DNA of 64,000 nucleotides from Ruminococcus sp. (GTDB lineage: Bacteria; Bacillota; Clostridia; Oscillospirales; Ruminococcaceae). The notes under the pieces were generated by a model. That model worked only from the letters and a program-made list of their open reading frames with translations. It did no database searches and was not told where the DNA came from. Location of the stretch: positions 1 to 64,000 of the forward strand of contig JAGCWY010000110.1 in the NCBI GenBank assembly GCA_017961625.1. Reading direction: 5' to 3'. The translations under genes were made by a program, and so were the position numbers. Of the stretch, positions 1 through 8,589 are shown one piece after another. The first letter of the stretch is position 1. Every line of letters begins with the position of its first letter.

Positions 1-373
1 ACCAACTACTACAACAACTACTACAGTTACATCTACAGATACAACAACTACTACTACTGTAACATCAACTGACACAACAACTTCTACAACAACTACTACA
101 ACTCCTCCTGCAGAGGGCGACAAGCTCACTCCTGTATGGGGCGACGCTAACTGCGACGGCGCTGTAGACGTATGTGACGTTGTTCTCGTACTCACATACC
201 TCAACGACAACACAATCGATTACTTCACAGCTCAGGGTAAGGTTAACGCAGACGTTAACGCTCCTCAGGCTAAGGAAGGCGCAGTAGATCCTAAGGGCGT
301 TAAGATTGATGCTGACGACCAGGAGACACTCGTTAAGTTCTGCCTCAAGTACATCGACAAGCTTCCCGTTTGA
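1..373 (+). CDS. scaA: C-terminal end of a dockerin-bearing scaffoldin (ScaA-like), truncated by the window edge
   Basis: The reading frame is open from the first base and stops with TGA at 371-373. It encodes a Thr-rich linker of about 36 residues and then a dockerin of about 85 residues. Two calcium-loop-like segments are visible, GDANCDGAVDVCDVV and KIDADDQETLVKF, ending in YIDKLPV. The dockerin lies at the protein C-terminus and differs from the DAVDAS-type dockerins elsewhere in the window. In R. flavefaciens, ScaA sits immediately upstream of ScaB and its dockerin binds ScaB cohesins, so position plus the dockerin support ScaA. The cohesins would lie upstream, outside the window. Only 60 bases separate it from scaB, so the two are probably co-transcribed. 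Confidence 0.75.
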   Translation, partial: PTTTTTTTVTSTDTTTTTTVTSTDTTTSTTTTTTPPAEGDKLTPVWGDANCDGAVDVCDVVLVLTYLNDNTIDYFTAQGKVNADVNAPQAKEGAVDPKGVKIDADDQETLVKFCLKYIDKLPV

Positions 374-433
374 GAACAGTATAAGAACGTACTAATTTAA
401 TAAGAGCGTAATGCTCGGAAAGGAAATGCACTG

Positions 434-3400
434 ATGAAGAAACTGCTTTCTGCAGTTACATCCGTTGCCATGAGCGTATCGCTCATGGCAGGTGCATTTG
501 CTTCGTCAGTTAGTGCTGCCGGTAGTATATCTGCCGAGCAGCCTAACATTAGTATGGGCGAAGTACTGGATGTTTCTGCTAAGACATTCGCTGCAGACGG
601 AACAGTTGAATGGAAGATCCCCACAGTAACAGCAGCACCCGGCCAGACGGTCACAATGCCAATTGTTGCACTGGGTTCAAGCCTTGAGGTTTCAGGCGGA
701 CAGTTTACAATCAAAGCTGCCACGCCGATTAAGTTCGATTCAATCGTAACAGGTAATGCATACGGTTACAATATTGCTTCCAATGCAGACGAAAATACAT
801 TTCTTTTTAGTGGTGTAAAGGGTAAGATAGCTGCAGAGAATTCTGTAGTTGGTACTCTTAAATTCACTATCCCCGCAGACTGTGCGGAGGGCAAATACGA
901 CGTAAAGTGGTCTGAGGGTACAGCAAGTGCTCCCAAGGGCGTAAATGTAACAGACAAGGTAAAATTCACAGATGGTGCTATCAATGTCAAGAAGGACGCT
1001 GAAGAAGGTACAATCGAGTGGGTACTCGACGATGTTACAGCTGAGCCTGGTGAGAAGGTTACTCTTAAGGCTTACGTAAATAATACTGAAGGTTCCGCTA
1101 TCGGAGTTGCAGGCGGTCAGTTCGTTATCAACGCTGATTCACCCCTCAAGTTCGATTCCGTTAAGGGCGGCGGAGCTTATGACGCTGAGATAGAGGTTAA
1201 CAAAGAGGGCGCTCAGCCTGCATTCCTCTTCTCCAAGTTCGCTAAGGACGGCGTTGTTGCAGCCGATAAAGCTGAGATTATGACACTTACTTATGTTGTT
1301 CCTACAGATTGTGCTGAGGGCAAGTATAATGTTAAGTGGGCAGAGCAGACTGTAAGTAACGGAAAAGCTAAGAATATTACTTCTAAGGTAACATTCAAGG
1401 ACGGTTCTATCACAGTCAAGAAGGCTTCTGCTGATGGCAAGATCAAGTGGGTACTCGGAAACGAGACAGCAGCTCCTGGAGATACAGTAGAGCTTAGTGC
1501 AGTTGTTGATTCAGCTGACGCAGCAGTAGCTATCGCAGGTGCTCAGTTCACTATCGCTTCTGAGACAGACAGCATCAAGCTTTCATCCTATTCTGAGAAA
1601 TCAGAGGCTTATGATGCAGCTATAAGCGCTAATATCGGCAAGGGTATCCTTATGTTCGGTAAGCCCGGTACAGCAGCTGTAGCAGCAGCAGATGGCAAAA
1701 CAGTTGTAAAGCTCAGCTTCAAGGTTGACGACAACTGCAAGGAAGGCACATACAAGATAAAGTGGGCTGATCAGAGCATCAGTAACGCATTATCTGAGAA
1801 TATCACTTCAAAGGTACAGTTCGTTGACGGTTCTATCACTGTAGCTTCAAACGCTCAGAAGGCAATCACATGGGACATCGAAGATGTAACAGTAGAGCCC
1901 GGTACTAAGAGTGCTGCTTTGAAGGTAACCGTTAAGGGAACTTCTGACCTCGCTATTGCAGGCGGTCAGTTTGGTATCTCAGCTAAGTCTCCTATAACTC
2001 TTAATAAGATCGAGGGTACTCCTTACGGCGCAGAGCTCTCAAAGAACGCTGAGCAGAATGTTTACCTCTTTGCTAAGACAACAGGTAAGGCAGAGGCTGA
2101 TGGTACAGTTATCATGACACTTACATTCGATATTCCCGAAAACTGTGCAGCAGGTACATATGCTGTAGAGTGGAAGGATACCACAGTAAGTGCTGAAAAG
2201 GGTGTTAACGTAACTTCAAAGGTAAAGTTTGAGAATGGTTCTATCACTATTGGTGGAACTACAACAAGCTCTACAACTTCAGTTACAACCACTTCTACAA
2301 CATCAAACGACGGTAATCCTACAACAACTACAACTCTGTCTGGCGAGTCAAATAATACCGGAACAACTACAACAACTGAGCCCATTGTTATTCCTGAGGA
2401 TAAGGCAATAGCATGGATCGTTGGTAATGCTGCGGGTTATGCCGGCGACGAGGTAACTATCAAGGTTACTGTTTATGATCCTAACAAGAGCGCACTCGCT
2501 ATCAGCGGTGCAATGTTTGATATGGCATCAGGTGATGGTGCTAAGCTTACAGACGTAAGCGAAGTAACTGCTTACTCCAACGGCAAGGTATTAAAGAGCG
2601 ATGACAAGATTAGAATCATGTTCTTTGATAACAAGGGTGAAAGACACTCTGCTGCTGACGGAGCAACTGTAGTTGAACTCAAGTATACGATCGATAAGGA
2701 CGCTAAGCCGGGTACAGTTATACCTGTTGAGATCAAGGATCTCTCAGCTTCAGGCGAAAAGTCAGAGAATATTGCTTCCAAGATCTTCACAGTGAAGGGC
2801 AGCATCATAGTTCTGACACCTACAACAGCGACAAGTACTACAAGTTCAGCTACTACAACAAGCTCAAGCACATCGACAGATACCAATACCACAACAACAA
2901 GTTCTTCGACAAGTTCATCGACTGACACAAATACTACAACAACAAGCACATCGACAGATACTAATACTACAACAACAAGTTCTTCGACAAGCTCAACTTC
3001 GAGCACATCGACAGATACTAATACTACAACAACAAGTTCTTCGACAAGCTCAACTTCGAGCACATCGACAGATACTAATACTTCTACCACCACAACAACT
3101 ACAAGCACATCAACAGGCACATCTACCACAACAGTTACTCTGTACTCCACAACCTCCACAAGCGAGGGTTGGGTAAAGGCCTATGCTACTATTTCTACAG
3201 AAGCGGGCTTCTATTTCAGCCACGATGACGGAACAAGAGAGAACAGCGGTTTCCAGGCTGGTCAGGTAAAGGCTCTGAGCATTGTAGACGTTTACGAGGA
3301 CGGTAGAGAAGTAGTAAGAAAGAACATTGATCTTTCACTGGTAAATTATCACGGTGCAACACCTGAGGAGGTTTACAACTCAACAGAACACGGTTATGAT

Positions 3401-3895
3401 AATGAAGTTGAATTGTCAGACTTTGAGTATCAGGTTCCTGCATACTACGGTGACCTTGCACTTGTTGACAAGACAGGCGATGCACTTACAATCACTGCAT
3501 ACATCGGTGTTAAGGGTGATATTACTCTCAACAACATGGTAGATGCAGTTGACTGCTCGATTGCTCTGTCATACTATGCACACCTTTCAGTAAATGATAA
3601 TGATCCTTCTGCATACAGCATTTGCGGAGCAAATGGCACCGGTCTCAAAGTACCATCTGGTATGGAGGATATCTTTGAGAACTTCGCAGCATTCCTTGGT
3701 GATGTAACCGAGAATGAATGGGATACAAACAACTGGTCAATGCTGAAGGTGTTAAGAGAGATAAGCGCAGTTGACGCTTCACAGATCCTCTCGTATTATA
3801 CGAATAGATCGGCAACATCTGGCGATACACTCTCGAACAGAGAAATCTGGGATGATATTCAGAAAGGTAAAGAAGACGAATTTACCGGTTCATAA
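434..3895 (+). CDS. scaB: ScaB-like scaffoldin: five cohesins, Thr/Ser linkers, C-terminal X-module-dockerin
   Basis: This 1153-residue secreted protein begins with a signal peptide (MKKLLSAVTSVAMSVSLMAG...). Five cohesins follow at about residues 55-186, 191-330, 331-473, 475-607 and 655-793. The first four abut directly and share motifs such as GGQF and DCAEGKY/C..GTY. The fifth is isolated between two Thr/Ser-rich linkers (608-650 and 794-908) and is clearly divergent. Residues 909-1153 form an X-module plus dockerin with DAVDCS and SAVDAS signatures. Known R. flavefaciens ScaB binds ScaA dockerins through its cohesins and docks through its X-dockerin to the wall-anchored ScaE cohesin. Characterised ScaB proteins have seven to nine cohesins, so this is a short form. 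The start has GGAAAGGA upstream. Confidence 0.88.
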   Translation: MKKLLSAVTSVAMSVSLMAGAFASSVSAAGSISAEQPNISMGEVLDVSAKTFAADGTVEWKIPTVTAAPGQTVTMPIVALGSSLEVSGGQFTIKAATPIKFDSIVTGNAYGYNIASNADENTFLFSGVKGKIAAENSVVGTLKFTIPADCAEGKYDVKWSEGTASAPKGVNVTDKVKFTDGAINVKKDAEEGTIEWVLDDVTAEPGEKVTLKAYVNNTEGSAIGVAGGQFVINADSPLKFDSVKGGGAYDAEIEVNKEGAQPAFLFSKFAKDGVVAADKAEIMTLTYVVPTDCAEGKYNVKWAEQTVSNGKAKNITSKVTFKDGSITVKKASADGKIKWVLGNETAAPGDTVELSAVVDSADAAVAIAGAQFTIASETDSIKLSSYSEKSEAYDAAISANIGKGILMFGKPGTAAVAAADGKTVVKLSFKVDDNCKEGTYKIKWADQSISNALSENITSKVQFVDGSITVASNAQKAITWDIEDVTVEPGTKSAALKVTVKGTSDLAIAGGQFGISAKSPITLNKIEGTPYGAELSKNAEQNVYLFAKTTGKAEADGTVIMTLTFDIPENCAAGTYAVEWKDTTVSAEKGVNVTSKVKFENGSITIGGTTTSSTTSVTTTSTTSNDGNPTTTTTLSGESNNTGTTTTTEPIVIPEDKAIAWIVGNAAGYAGDEVTIKVTVYDPNKSALAISGAMFDMASGDGAKLTDVSEVTAYSNGKVLKSDDKIRIMFFDNKGERHSAADGATVVELKYTIDKDAKPGTVIPVEIKDLSASGEKSENIASKIFTVKGSIIVLTPTTATSTTSSATTTSSSTSTDTNTTTTSSSTSSSTDTNTTTTSTSTDTNTTTTSSSTSSTSSTSTDTNTTTTSSSTSSTSSTSTDTNTSTTTTTTSTSTGTSTTTVTLYSTTSTSEGWVKAYATISTEAGFYFSHDDGTRENSGFQAGQVKALSIVDVYEDGREVVRKNIDLSLVNYHGATPEEVYNSTEHGYDNEVELSDFEYQVPAYYGDLALVDKTGDALTITAYIGVKGDITLNNMVDAVDCSIALSYYAHLSVNDNDPSAYSICGANGTGLKVPSGMEDIFENFAAFLGDVTENEWDTNNWSMLKVLREISAVDASQILSYYTNRSATSGDTLSNREIWDDIQKGKEDEFTGS
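2947..3081 (+). repeat. 57-bp tandem repeat in the ScaB linker
   Basis: Two identical 57-bp units (2947-3003 and 3004-3060) and a partial third encode a repeated 19-residue Thr/Ser segment of the second ScaB linker. The period keeps the frame, so unit number can change linker length without breaking the protein. Confidence 0.85.
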
Positions 3896-3905
3896 TCTAA
3901 GATAA

Positions 3906-3934
3906 AAAGCAGGTCGAAAGACCTGCTTTTTTTT
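3906..3934 (+). terminator. Intrinsic terminator after scaB
   Basis: AAAGCAGGTC, GAAA loop, GACCTGCTTT, then an eight-T tract. It separates scaB from cttA. Confidence 0.9.
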
Positions 3935-3948
3935 ACATAAAATACCGA

Positions 3949-3977
3949 TTGACATAGAATGCACGCAATGCTATAAT
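3949..3977 (+). promoter_or_regulatory. Sigma-A promoter P1 of cttA
   Basis: TTGACA and TATAAT are separated by exactly 17 bases. The predicted start near 3984 gives a 5' leader of about 300 bases before cttA. Confidence 0.75.
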
Positions 3978-4140
3978 ATGTATGCTGAAGATAAAAAAAA
4001 TAACGGAAATTGCGATAAATAATACTAAAAGTTCAATTGACCGAAAATATTACGTTCCATTAATGCCTATATTGTGAAATAAGCACAAAAAGGCAGAATA
4101 TTAATCGTCAATAATTTTTGAAAAAAATGCGTACTTCTGC

Positions 4141-4169
4141 TTGACTTATTGTTGTTTATGTGATAAAAT
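4141..4169 (+). promoter_or_regulatory. Second possible promoter of cttA
   Basis: TTGACT and TAAAAT with a 17-base spacer, starting about 110 bases upstream of the chosen cttA start. Confidence 0.5.
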
Positions 4170-4175
4170 GTAGTT

Positions 4176-4285
4176 ATGAATTTTGGGGCGAATTGTACTC
4201 TTACGCAGATTACACCCCCGAAATTTAGCCTAATGCACGGGGCCGCTTGCGACCAAGACGTGTCTCGGGCAAAAGGGGAATAAAC
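4176..4285 (+). other. 5' leader of cttA with possible hairpin
   Basis: The leader between the proximal promoter and the start can pair AATTTTGGGG (from 4178) with CCCCCGAAATT (to about 4224), followed by a GC-rich stretch up to AAGGGG, the ribosome binding site. I do not recognise a known riboswitch class here. Confidence 0.3.
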
Positions 4286-6541
4286 ATGTTAGAGAGGTAT
4301 AGAACGATGAAGAATTCATTATTCAAGAGAGCAATCGCAGCAGCTGCAGCTGTTCCGCTGGCTCTTACACAGTGTCTCACTTATGCAAATGCTGTATCAA
4401 CAAATGAAGTTACAGGTACCGTAAAAGTGCAGGCCGAGGAAAAGGGTGGAGCAACAATCGAGGATCTCCTCTATATCCCCGCTGATCAGACAGTATCCAA
4501 ATGGAACAAGAACTTACTCTACAAGTTTGCTTCATTTGAGGGGAAGAGTGGTTCGATTGATGTTAACGAGTATGCTGAGGACATCATCAGCAAAGCTGGC
4601 AATTACAAGGACGTTGCTGAGTATGCATTAAACCTGCTTAGCGATGTTAATTACAACTTGAAGTCAAACCTTGATCTCGTTATCACAGGTAAGATTGCAG
4701 AACCAGACTTCAATGAATTAATAAAGAATGAAATGAATGGTGCGTCAAAGGCTCCCAAGGCAGCTCCTGGACGTGCAAATGCTCCTAAATATGAGCTTCC
4801 CGAGGGATTTGATACATCTATCCTCCCTGAAGGCATGGATATCGAAGAGCTTAAGAACATAGATCTTTCAACAATTGATAAGTCAGTTCGTGAGGATCTT
4901 GCTGAAAAGTACGGAATCCCAGAGCTTGCTAACGATGATGTTAAGACCATCAAGGATCTGGCAAGTGTCGCAGAAATAACTATTGACAATGACACTATTA
5001 AGAACATTGCTCAGGATTATGTAGCAATTGAGATGTCTGACATTGACTTTACTGCAACAGATGAAGAGCCCACAAAGGTAGGCGGTGAATTCACAGTTAC
5101 AATAAAGGGTTCAGATCTTAACAGTGGTACATCAGTTTCTGCTGAGTTTGAGTATAAGTGCAACGACGGTAAGACATATTACCTCGGTCAGCTTCCAAAG
5201 TTCTTCCAGGATAGCTTAAAGGCTATCAAGGCTGCCGGAGACAAGGGCATCCAGGAGAAGTTCCAGAAGTCACTTGCAGATACAATTCAGGAGAAGTACG
5301 ACGAGAAGCTTGACAAGTTTATTAACGCAGCAGGCGAAGGCAACAGAATGGTTACATATTTCCTCGGCTCAAAGAAGCGCGAAAAGACATATGCAAATGT
5401 TTCTGAGGCTATCGCTAGAGTTAATAAGTTCATTATTGATAAGGGCAGAACAGAGCAGATTCCTGCAAAAGCAACAGATATCGCTGCTAACGATACTATT
5501 CTCAAGTATTATGCTAAGGCAATGGAAGTTACAGATAACAAGTTTAATATCTCCGCTGCTGACCTTGGCAAGTTTGCTGACAGCCTTATGAACATTAAGG
5601 CTGAGACAGAGGGCGCTAAGGGTACGGTAACATTTACAGTTCCTGAAAGTGAGAAGGAGATCACTGAGTTATCAGAGTACCTTGCTAATAAGGGCTTCGT
5701 TCTCGTAAATTCTTACAAGAAGATAACAGCTACAGCAGATTTTTCAGGTCTTAAGACCAAGGAGATCGGAGATGTTGATGTTCAGATTGAGAGAGTTCTC
5801 GAAACTGGTACAACAACAACCACAACTGCACCTGTTTCGACAACAACTACTGTAACAACATCCATGGTTAAGCAGTACCTTGACTACGATACAGATGAGG
5901 CTTACTACTACAGCATCGAAGAAGAGTTCGACAAGACTCAGGTGCAGAATGCTAAGCTCCATACAATTTATGTTGAGGGCTATACAGATGCTGACGGTAA
6001 CAAGGTAAACTCCAAGGAAATCGACAAGGTAGAGGACGTTTCGGCAGACAGAATCAGCTTTGGTGATGCAACACCTGCTAATACATACAAGGCTGACAAT
6101 ACAAGCTTCAAGTATGACGTAAGCATTTACGTTGACGGCAAGGCTGTTAAGGAAGCTGTTGGAGTACCCGCTACAATAAGAGCTTATATCGGCGTAAAGG
6201 GCGATGCAAACCTTGACGGTTATGCAGACGCAGTTGACGCTTCACAGGTTCTCAGCTACTATACTAAGGTTTCAGGTGGTAAGGGTGCTTATGATATCAA
6301 TCTATCACAGAGCGCACTTGCAACAAATCCGAGAAATGAGTATGAAGAGTTTGCAGCTTTCCTTTGCGATGTAAATCCTGATGCTGATCCTCCTGTGACA
6401 AGACTTGCAAGAAAGGGTGACAGAATCCTTGATGCAGTTGACGCATCACAGATCCTCAGATTCTACACATTAAGATCAATTGAGGATAATGACGCTAAGT
6501 CAAATAAGGAAGTTTGGGCTGATGCAACAGCCAAGAACTAA
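4286..6541 (+). CDS. cttA: CttA-like cellulose-binding protein with C-terminal X-dockerin
   Basis: This 751-residue secreted protein has a signal peptide (MKNSLFKRAIAAAAAVPLAL...). A large N-terminal part of about 500 residues resembles no common enzyme, then come a short Thr linker (around TTTTTTAPVSTTTTVTT) and an X-module-dockerin with DAVDASQVLSYY and DAVDASQILRFY. CttA of R. flavefaciens lies between scaB and scaE, binds cellulose through its N-terminal modules and docks to ScaE through its X-dockerin. Position and architecture match. ATG 4286 has AAGGGG seven bases upstream; ATG 4307 after AGAGAGG is an alternative that gives a tidier signal peptide. It has its own promoters and is not simply read through from scaB. 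Confidence 0.82.
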   Translation: MLERYRTMKNSLFKRAIAAAAAVPLALTQCLTYANAVSTNEVTGTVKVQAEEKGGATIEDLLYIPADQTVSKWNKNLLYKFASFEGKSGSIDVNEYAEDIISKAGNYKDVAEYALNLLSDVNYNLKSNLDLVITGKIAEPDFNELIKNEMNGASKAPKAAPGRANAPKYELPEGFDTSILPEGMDIEELKNIDLSTIDKSVREDLAEKYGIPELANDDVKTIKDLASVAEITIDNDTIKNIAQDYVAIEMSDIDFTATDEEPTKVGGEFTVTIKGSDLNSGTSVSAEFEYKCNDGKTYYLGQLPKFFQDSLKAIKAAGDKGIQEKFQKSLADTIQEKYDEKLDKFINAAGEGNRMVTYFLGSKKREKTYANVSEAIARVNKFIIDKGRTEQIPAKATDIAANDTILKYYAKAMEVTDNKFNISAADLGKFADSLMNIKAETEGAKGTVTFTVPESEKEITELSEYLANKGFVLVNSYKKITATADFSGLKTKEIGDVDVQIERVLETGTTTTTTAPVSTTTTVTTSMVKQYLDYDTDEAYYYSIEEEFDKTQVQNAKLHTIYVEGYTDADGNKVNSKEIDKVEDVSADRISFGDATPANTYKADNTSFKYDVSIYVDGKAVKEAVGVPATIRAYIGVKGDANLDGYADAVDASQVLSYYTKVSGGKGAYDINLSQSALATNPRNEYEEFAAFLCDVNPDADPPVTRLARKGDRILDAVDASQILRFYTLRSIEDNDAKSNKEVWADATAKN

Positions 6542-6577
6542 TGACTGACTTGGTCGGTCAATATAAAGAATGTTTAA

Positions 6578-6602
6578 TCTGCCGCCGATTAGCGGCGGCA
6601 GA
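6578..6602 (+). other. Strong hairpin between cttA and scaE without a T-tract
   Basis: TCTGCCGCCG and CGGCGGCAGA form a perfect 10-bp stem with a five-base loop, followed by AAAACATATA rather than Ts. It could stabilise a 3' end or set the cttA:scaE transcript ratio. Confidence 0.55.
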
Positions 6603-6643
6603 AAACATATATAATATATTATATCTGAAAGGAAATAATGACA

Positions 6644-7573
6644 ATGAAGAAGAATGCATTTAAGAGTGCTATCGCTGCACTCGCAGTTTCAGCTGTAGCT
6701 CTTTCAGGCTCAGCAATGACAGCTTTTGCTGGTAAGGCAACAGGCGATACATACGACACATCAAAGTATGATCCTACTCAGGCTACAATCAAGCCTACTA
6801 TCTCAATCAGCCAGGTTTCTGTTGAAATCGGTGATATTAGCAAGCCGGTTGAAATGACACTTTCCGTAAAGGATGCTGAGGGCAAATATGGTCCTACAGG
6901 TTTCCATATCGACTTTGACTCAAGACTTAAGATCTCCAAGATCGATGATGAAATTGCTGAGCTCGGCGATGCTGGTAAGAAGCTCAAGAGCAGCGATATG
7001 ACAGAGAATGGTGATCACGGTATTTTCTTAACAACTGGTTCATCTGACAATACAGGTAAGGACGGCGTTCTTTGGAAGTTCAATTTCACACTTCCTTCTG
7101 ATGCTAAGGTTGGCGATAAGTACAACGTTGATGTAATGTACAAGAGCACACAGAATGCTAAGGATCTCTTCACAAATGTTGCACAGAATGAAGAAGGTCA
7201 GCTCATGCAGGCTTGGGTATTCACAAACGGTATTGAGCAGGGCTATATCGAAGTAGTTGATACATCCGTACCTACAACACAGCCTACAACAACTACATCT
7301 ACTACAACATCTACATCTACATCAACTTCAACATCTACATCAACTTCAACATCTACATCAACTTCTACTTCAACATCAACATCAACATCAACATCTCCAT
7401 CAACATCTACATCTTCTACTACAGCTACATCTACAACAACTAAGAAGGTAACAACTACAACAACTAAGAAGGCTGACGCAGCTAAGACAGGCGATACAAG
7501 TGCAGCTCTCGCTGTTGCAGGTCTTGCAATAGCTGTAGGTACAGCATTTGTTCTCAGAAAGAAGGAAGACTAA
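6644..7573 (+). CDS. scaE: ScaE-like single-cohesin cell-surface anchoring scaffoldin
   Basis: This 309-residue protein has a signal peptide, one cohesin at about residues 35-205, a (Thr-Ser)n linker built from 18-bp repeats, and a C-terminal AAKTGDTS, hydrophobic helix and RKKED tail. That tail is the arrangement of a sortase-processed wall anchor, although LP of LPXTG is absent. ScaE in R. flavefaciens anchors the whole cellulosome by binding the X-dockerins of ScaB and CttA, both encoded directly upstream. ATG 6644 is preferred over ATG 6638 because AAAGGA lies about ten bases upstream of it. A paralogous cohesin is encoded at 20563. Confidence 0.88.
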   Translation: MKKNAFKSAIAALAVSAVALSGSAMTAFAGKATGDTYDTSKYDPTQATIKPTISISQVSVEIGDISKPVEMTLSVKDAEGKYGPTGFHIDFDSRLKISKIDDEIAELGDAGKKLKSSDMTENGDHGIFLTTGSSDNTGKDGVLWKFNFTLPSDAKVGDKYNVDVMYKSTQNAKDLFTNVAQNEEGQLMQAWVFTNGIEQGYIEVVDTSVPTTQPTTTTSTTTSTSTSTSTSTSTSTSTSTSTSTSTSTSTSPSTSTSSTTATSTTTKKVTTTTTKKADAAKTGDTSAALAVAGLAIAVGTAFVLRKKED

Positions 7574-7599
7574 TTAATTAGTCATCTTAATGAATAATC

Positions 7600-7629
7600 A
7601 AAAGGCTCTCCATTCGGAGAGCCTTTTTT
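7600..7629. terminator. Intrinsic terminator between convergent scaE and ttcA-like gene
   Basis: AAAGGCTCTCC, ATTC, GGAGAGCCTTTTTT. The stem is flanked by A and T runs, so it can work in both directions. Confidence 0.9.
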
Positions 7630-8374
7630 AATCCTTTTTTACTTGCGGCGTCCAGTCTATACCGCCCCAGCCATCAACATTGGCACGTTTCATTGCTCCG
7701 AATAGCCTGTCCTTGAATCCATGGTCATTTCTTTCCATTTCCGTAAGGAAATCCTTTGTCCTTTGACGGTTGGTATGACCGTCGGCAGGACAAACAGACT
7801 TAACAACTGGGAGCTCATTCCTTCTGGCAGCCCTGCGTATTTCCTTTTCAGGAGCAAGGACAAGTGGACGTATAACGGTTATTTTCTTGTGAGTTAGATA
7901 GGTACTTGGCGAAAAGCAGCCTATACGTCCCTCAGTGAATAGGTTCATTACGAAGGTCTCCACAGCGTCGTCATAGTTGTGCCCGAGTGCGACCTTGTTG
8001 CAGCCAAGATCGTTTGCAGCGTCGTGGAGAGCACCGCGGCGCATTCTTGCGCACAAACTGCAAGGACTTGGTTCCTTACGAACGTCGAAAACTATCTCGC
8101 CTATCTGAGTAGGAATGACGCTGTACTCAACACCATACTCCCTACATAGCTCAGAAACGGCTGTAAAGTCACTTTTGACGTCCTTTAAGCCCATTTCGAG
8201 TGTACAGGCTACAATGCTGTATTCAATGCCTATGAAGCGTCTGAGCAATATAAGCCCCTGTAGGAGCACAAGACTGTCCTTTCCTCCCGATACCCCAACA
8301 AGGATACGGTCGCCGTCGCTGATAAGTCCGTACTGCTGTATCGCCTTGCGCATATAACCGAGTATCTTTTGCAT
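7628..8374 (-). CDS. TtcA/TilS-like tRNA sulfurtransferase (PP-loop ATPase)
   Basis: This 248-residue protein has the PP-loop SGGKDS near residue 31, a CSLC motif near residue 98, and a third conserved cysteine in VCPADGH. These features define the TtcA family, which uses ATP and an iron-sulfur cluster to thiolate tRNA (2-thiocytidine 32 in E. coli TtcA). The sequence is shorter than E. coli TtcA, as in many Firmicute homologues, so the exact tRNA position is not certain. It is transcribed alone, convergent with scaE and divergent from the DUF2500-like gene. Confidence 0.8.
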   Translation of the reverse strand: MQKILGYMRKAIQQYGLISDGDRILVGVSGGKDSLVLLQGLILLRRFIGIEYSIVACTLEMGLKDVKSDFTAVSELCREYGVEYSVIPTQIGEIVFDVRKEPSPCSLCARMRRGALHDAANDLGCNKVALGHNYDDAVETFVMNLFTEGRIGCFSPSTYLTHKKITVIRPLVLAPEKEIRRAARRNELPVVKSVCPADGHTNRQRTKDFLTEMERNDHGFKDRLFGAMKRANVDGWGGIDWTPQVKKD

Positions 8375-8495
8375 GATGACCTCCTAAAAAGTGATTTCCA
8401 TTGATTATAACACAGTTCAGCTGAAATTGCAACTGCTTTATACTTCCGTTCATCATTATTTTGCTGTATATTTTCAATAAATTTGCAAATAGAAC

Positions 8496-8524
8496 TTGCA
8501 ATAGCGAAAAAAATATATTATAAT
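8496..8524 (+). promoter_or_regulatory. Promoter of the DUF2500-like gene
   Basis: TTGCAA and TATAAT with a 17-base spacer. This -35 variant recurs at several promoters in the window. Confidence 0.6.
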
Positions 8525-8589
8525 ATAATGTATGATACTATATTTATTTGGAAATAGAAAGGAGCTGCGCGTTAAGCGCGGATACTGCA

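Noticed and set aside
2572..3159. Minus-strand ORF of about 195 residues opposite ScaB linkers
   Set aside because: It is the complement of Thr/Ser repeats, giving Val/Glu-rich nonsense, with no ribosome site.
4176..4285. Cyclic-di-GMP or other known riboswitch before cttA
   Set aside because: The leader has GC-rich hairpins and a GGGCAAAA stretch, but the conserved core of the c-di-GMP-I class is not present.
7291..7420. CRISPR-like repeat in the scaE region
   Set aside because: The short repeats are in-frame Thr/Ser codons of the linker with no spacers and no cas genes.
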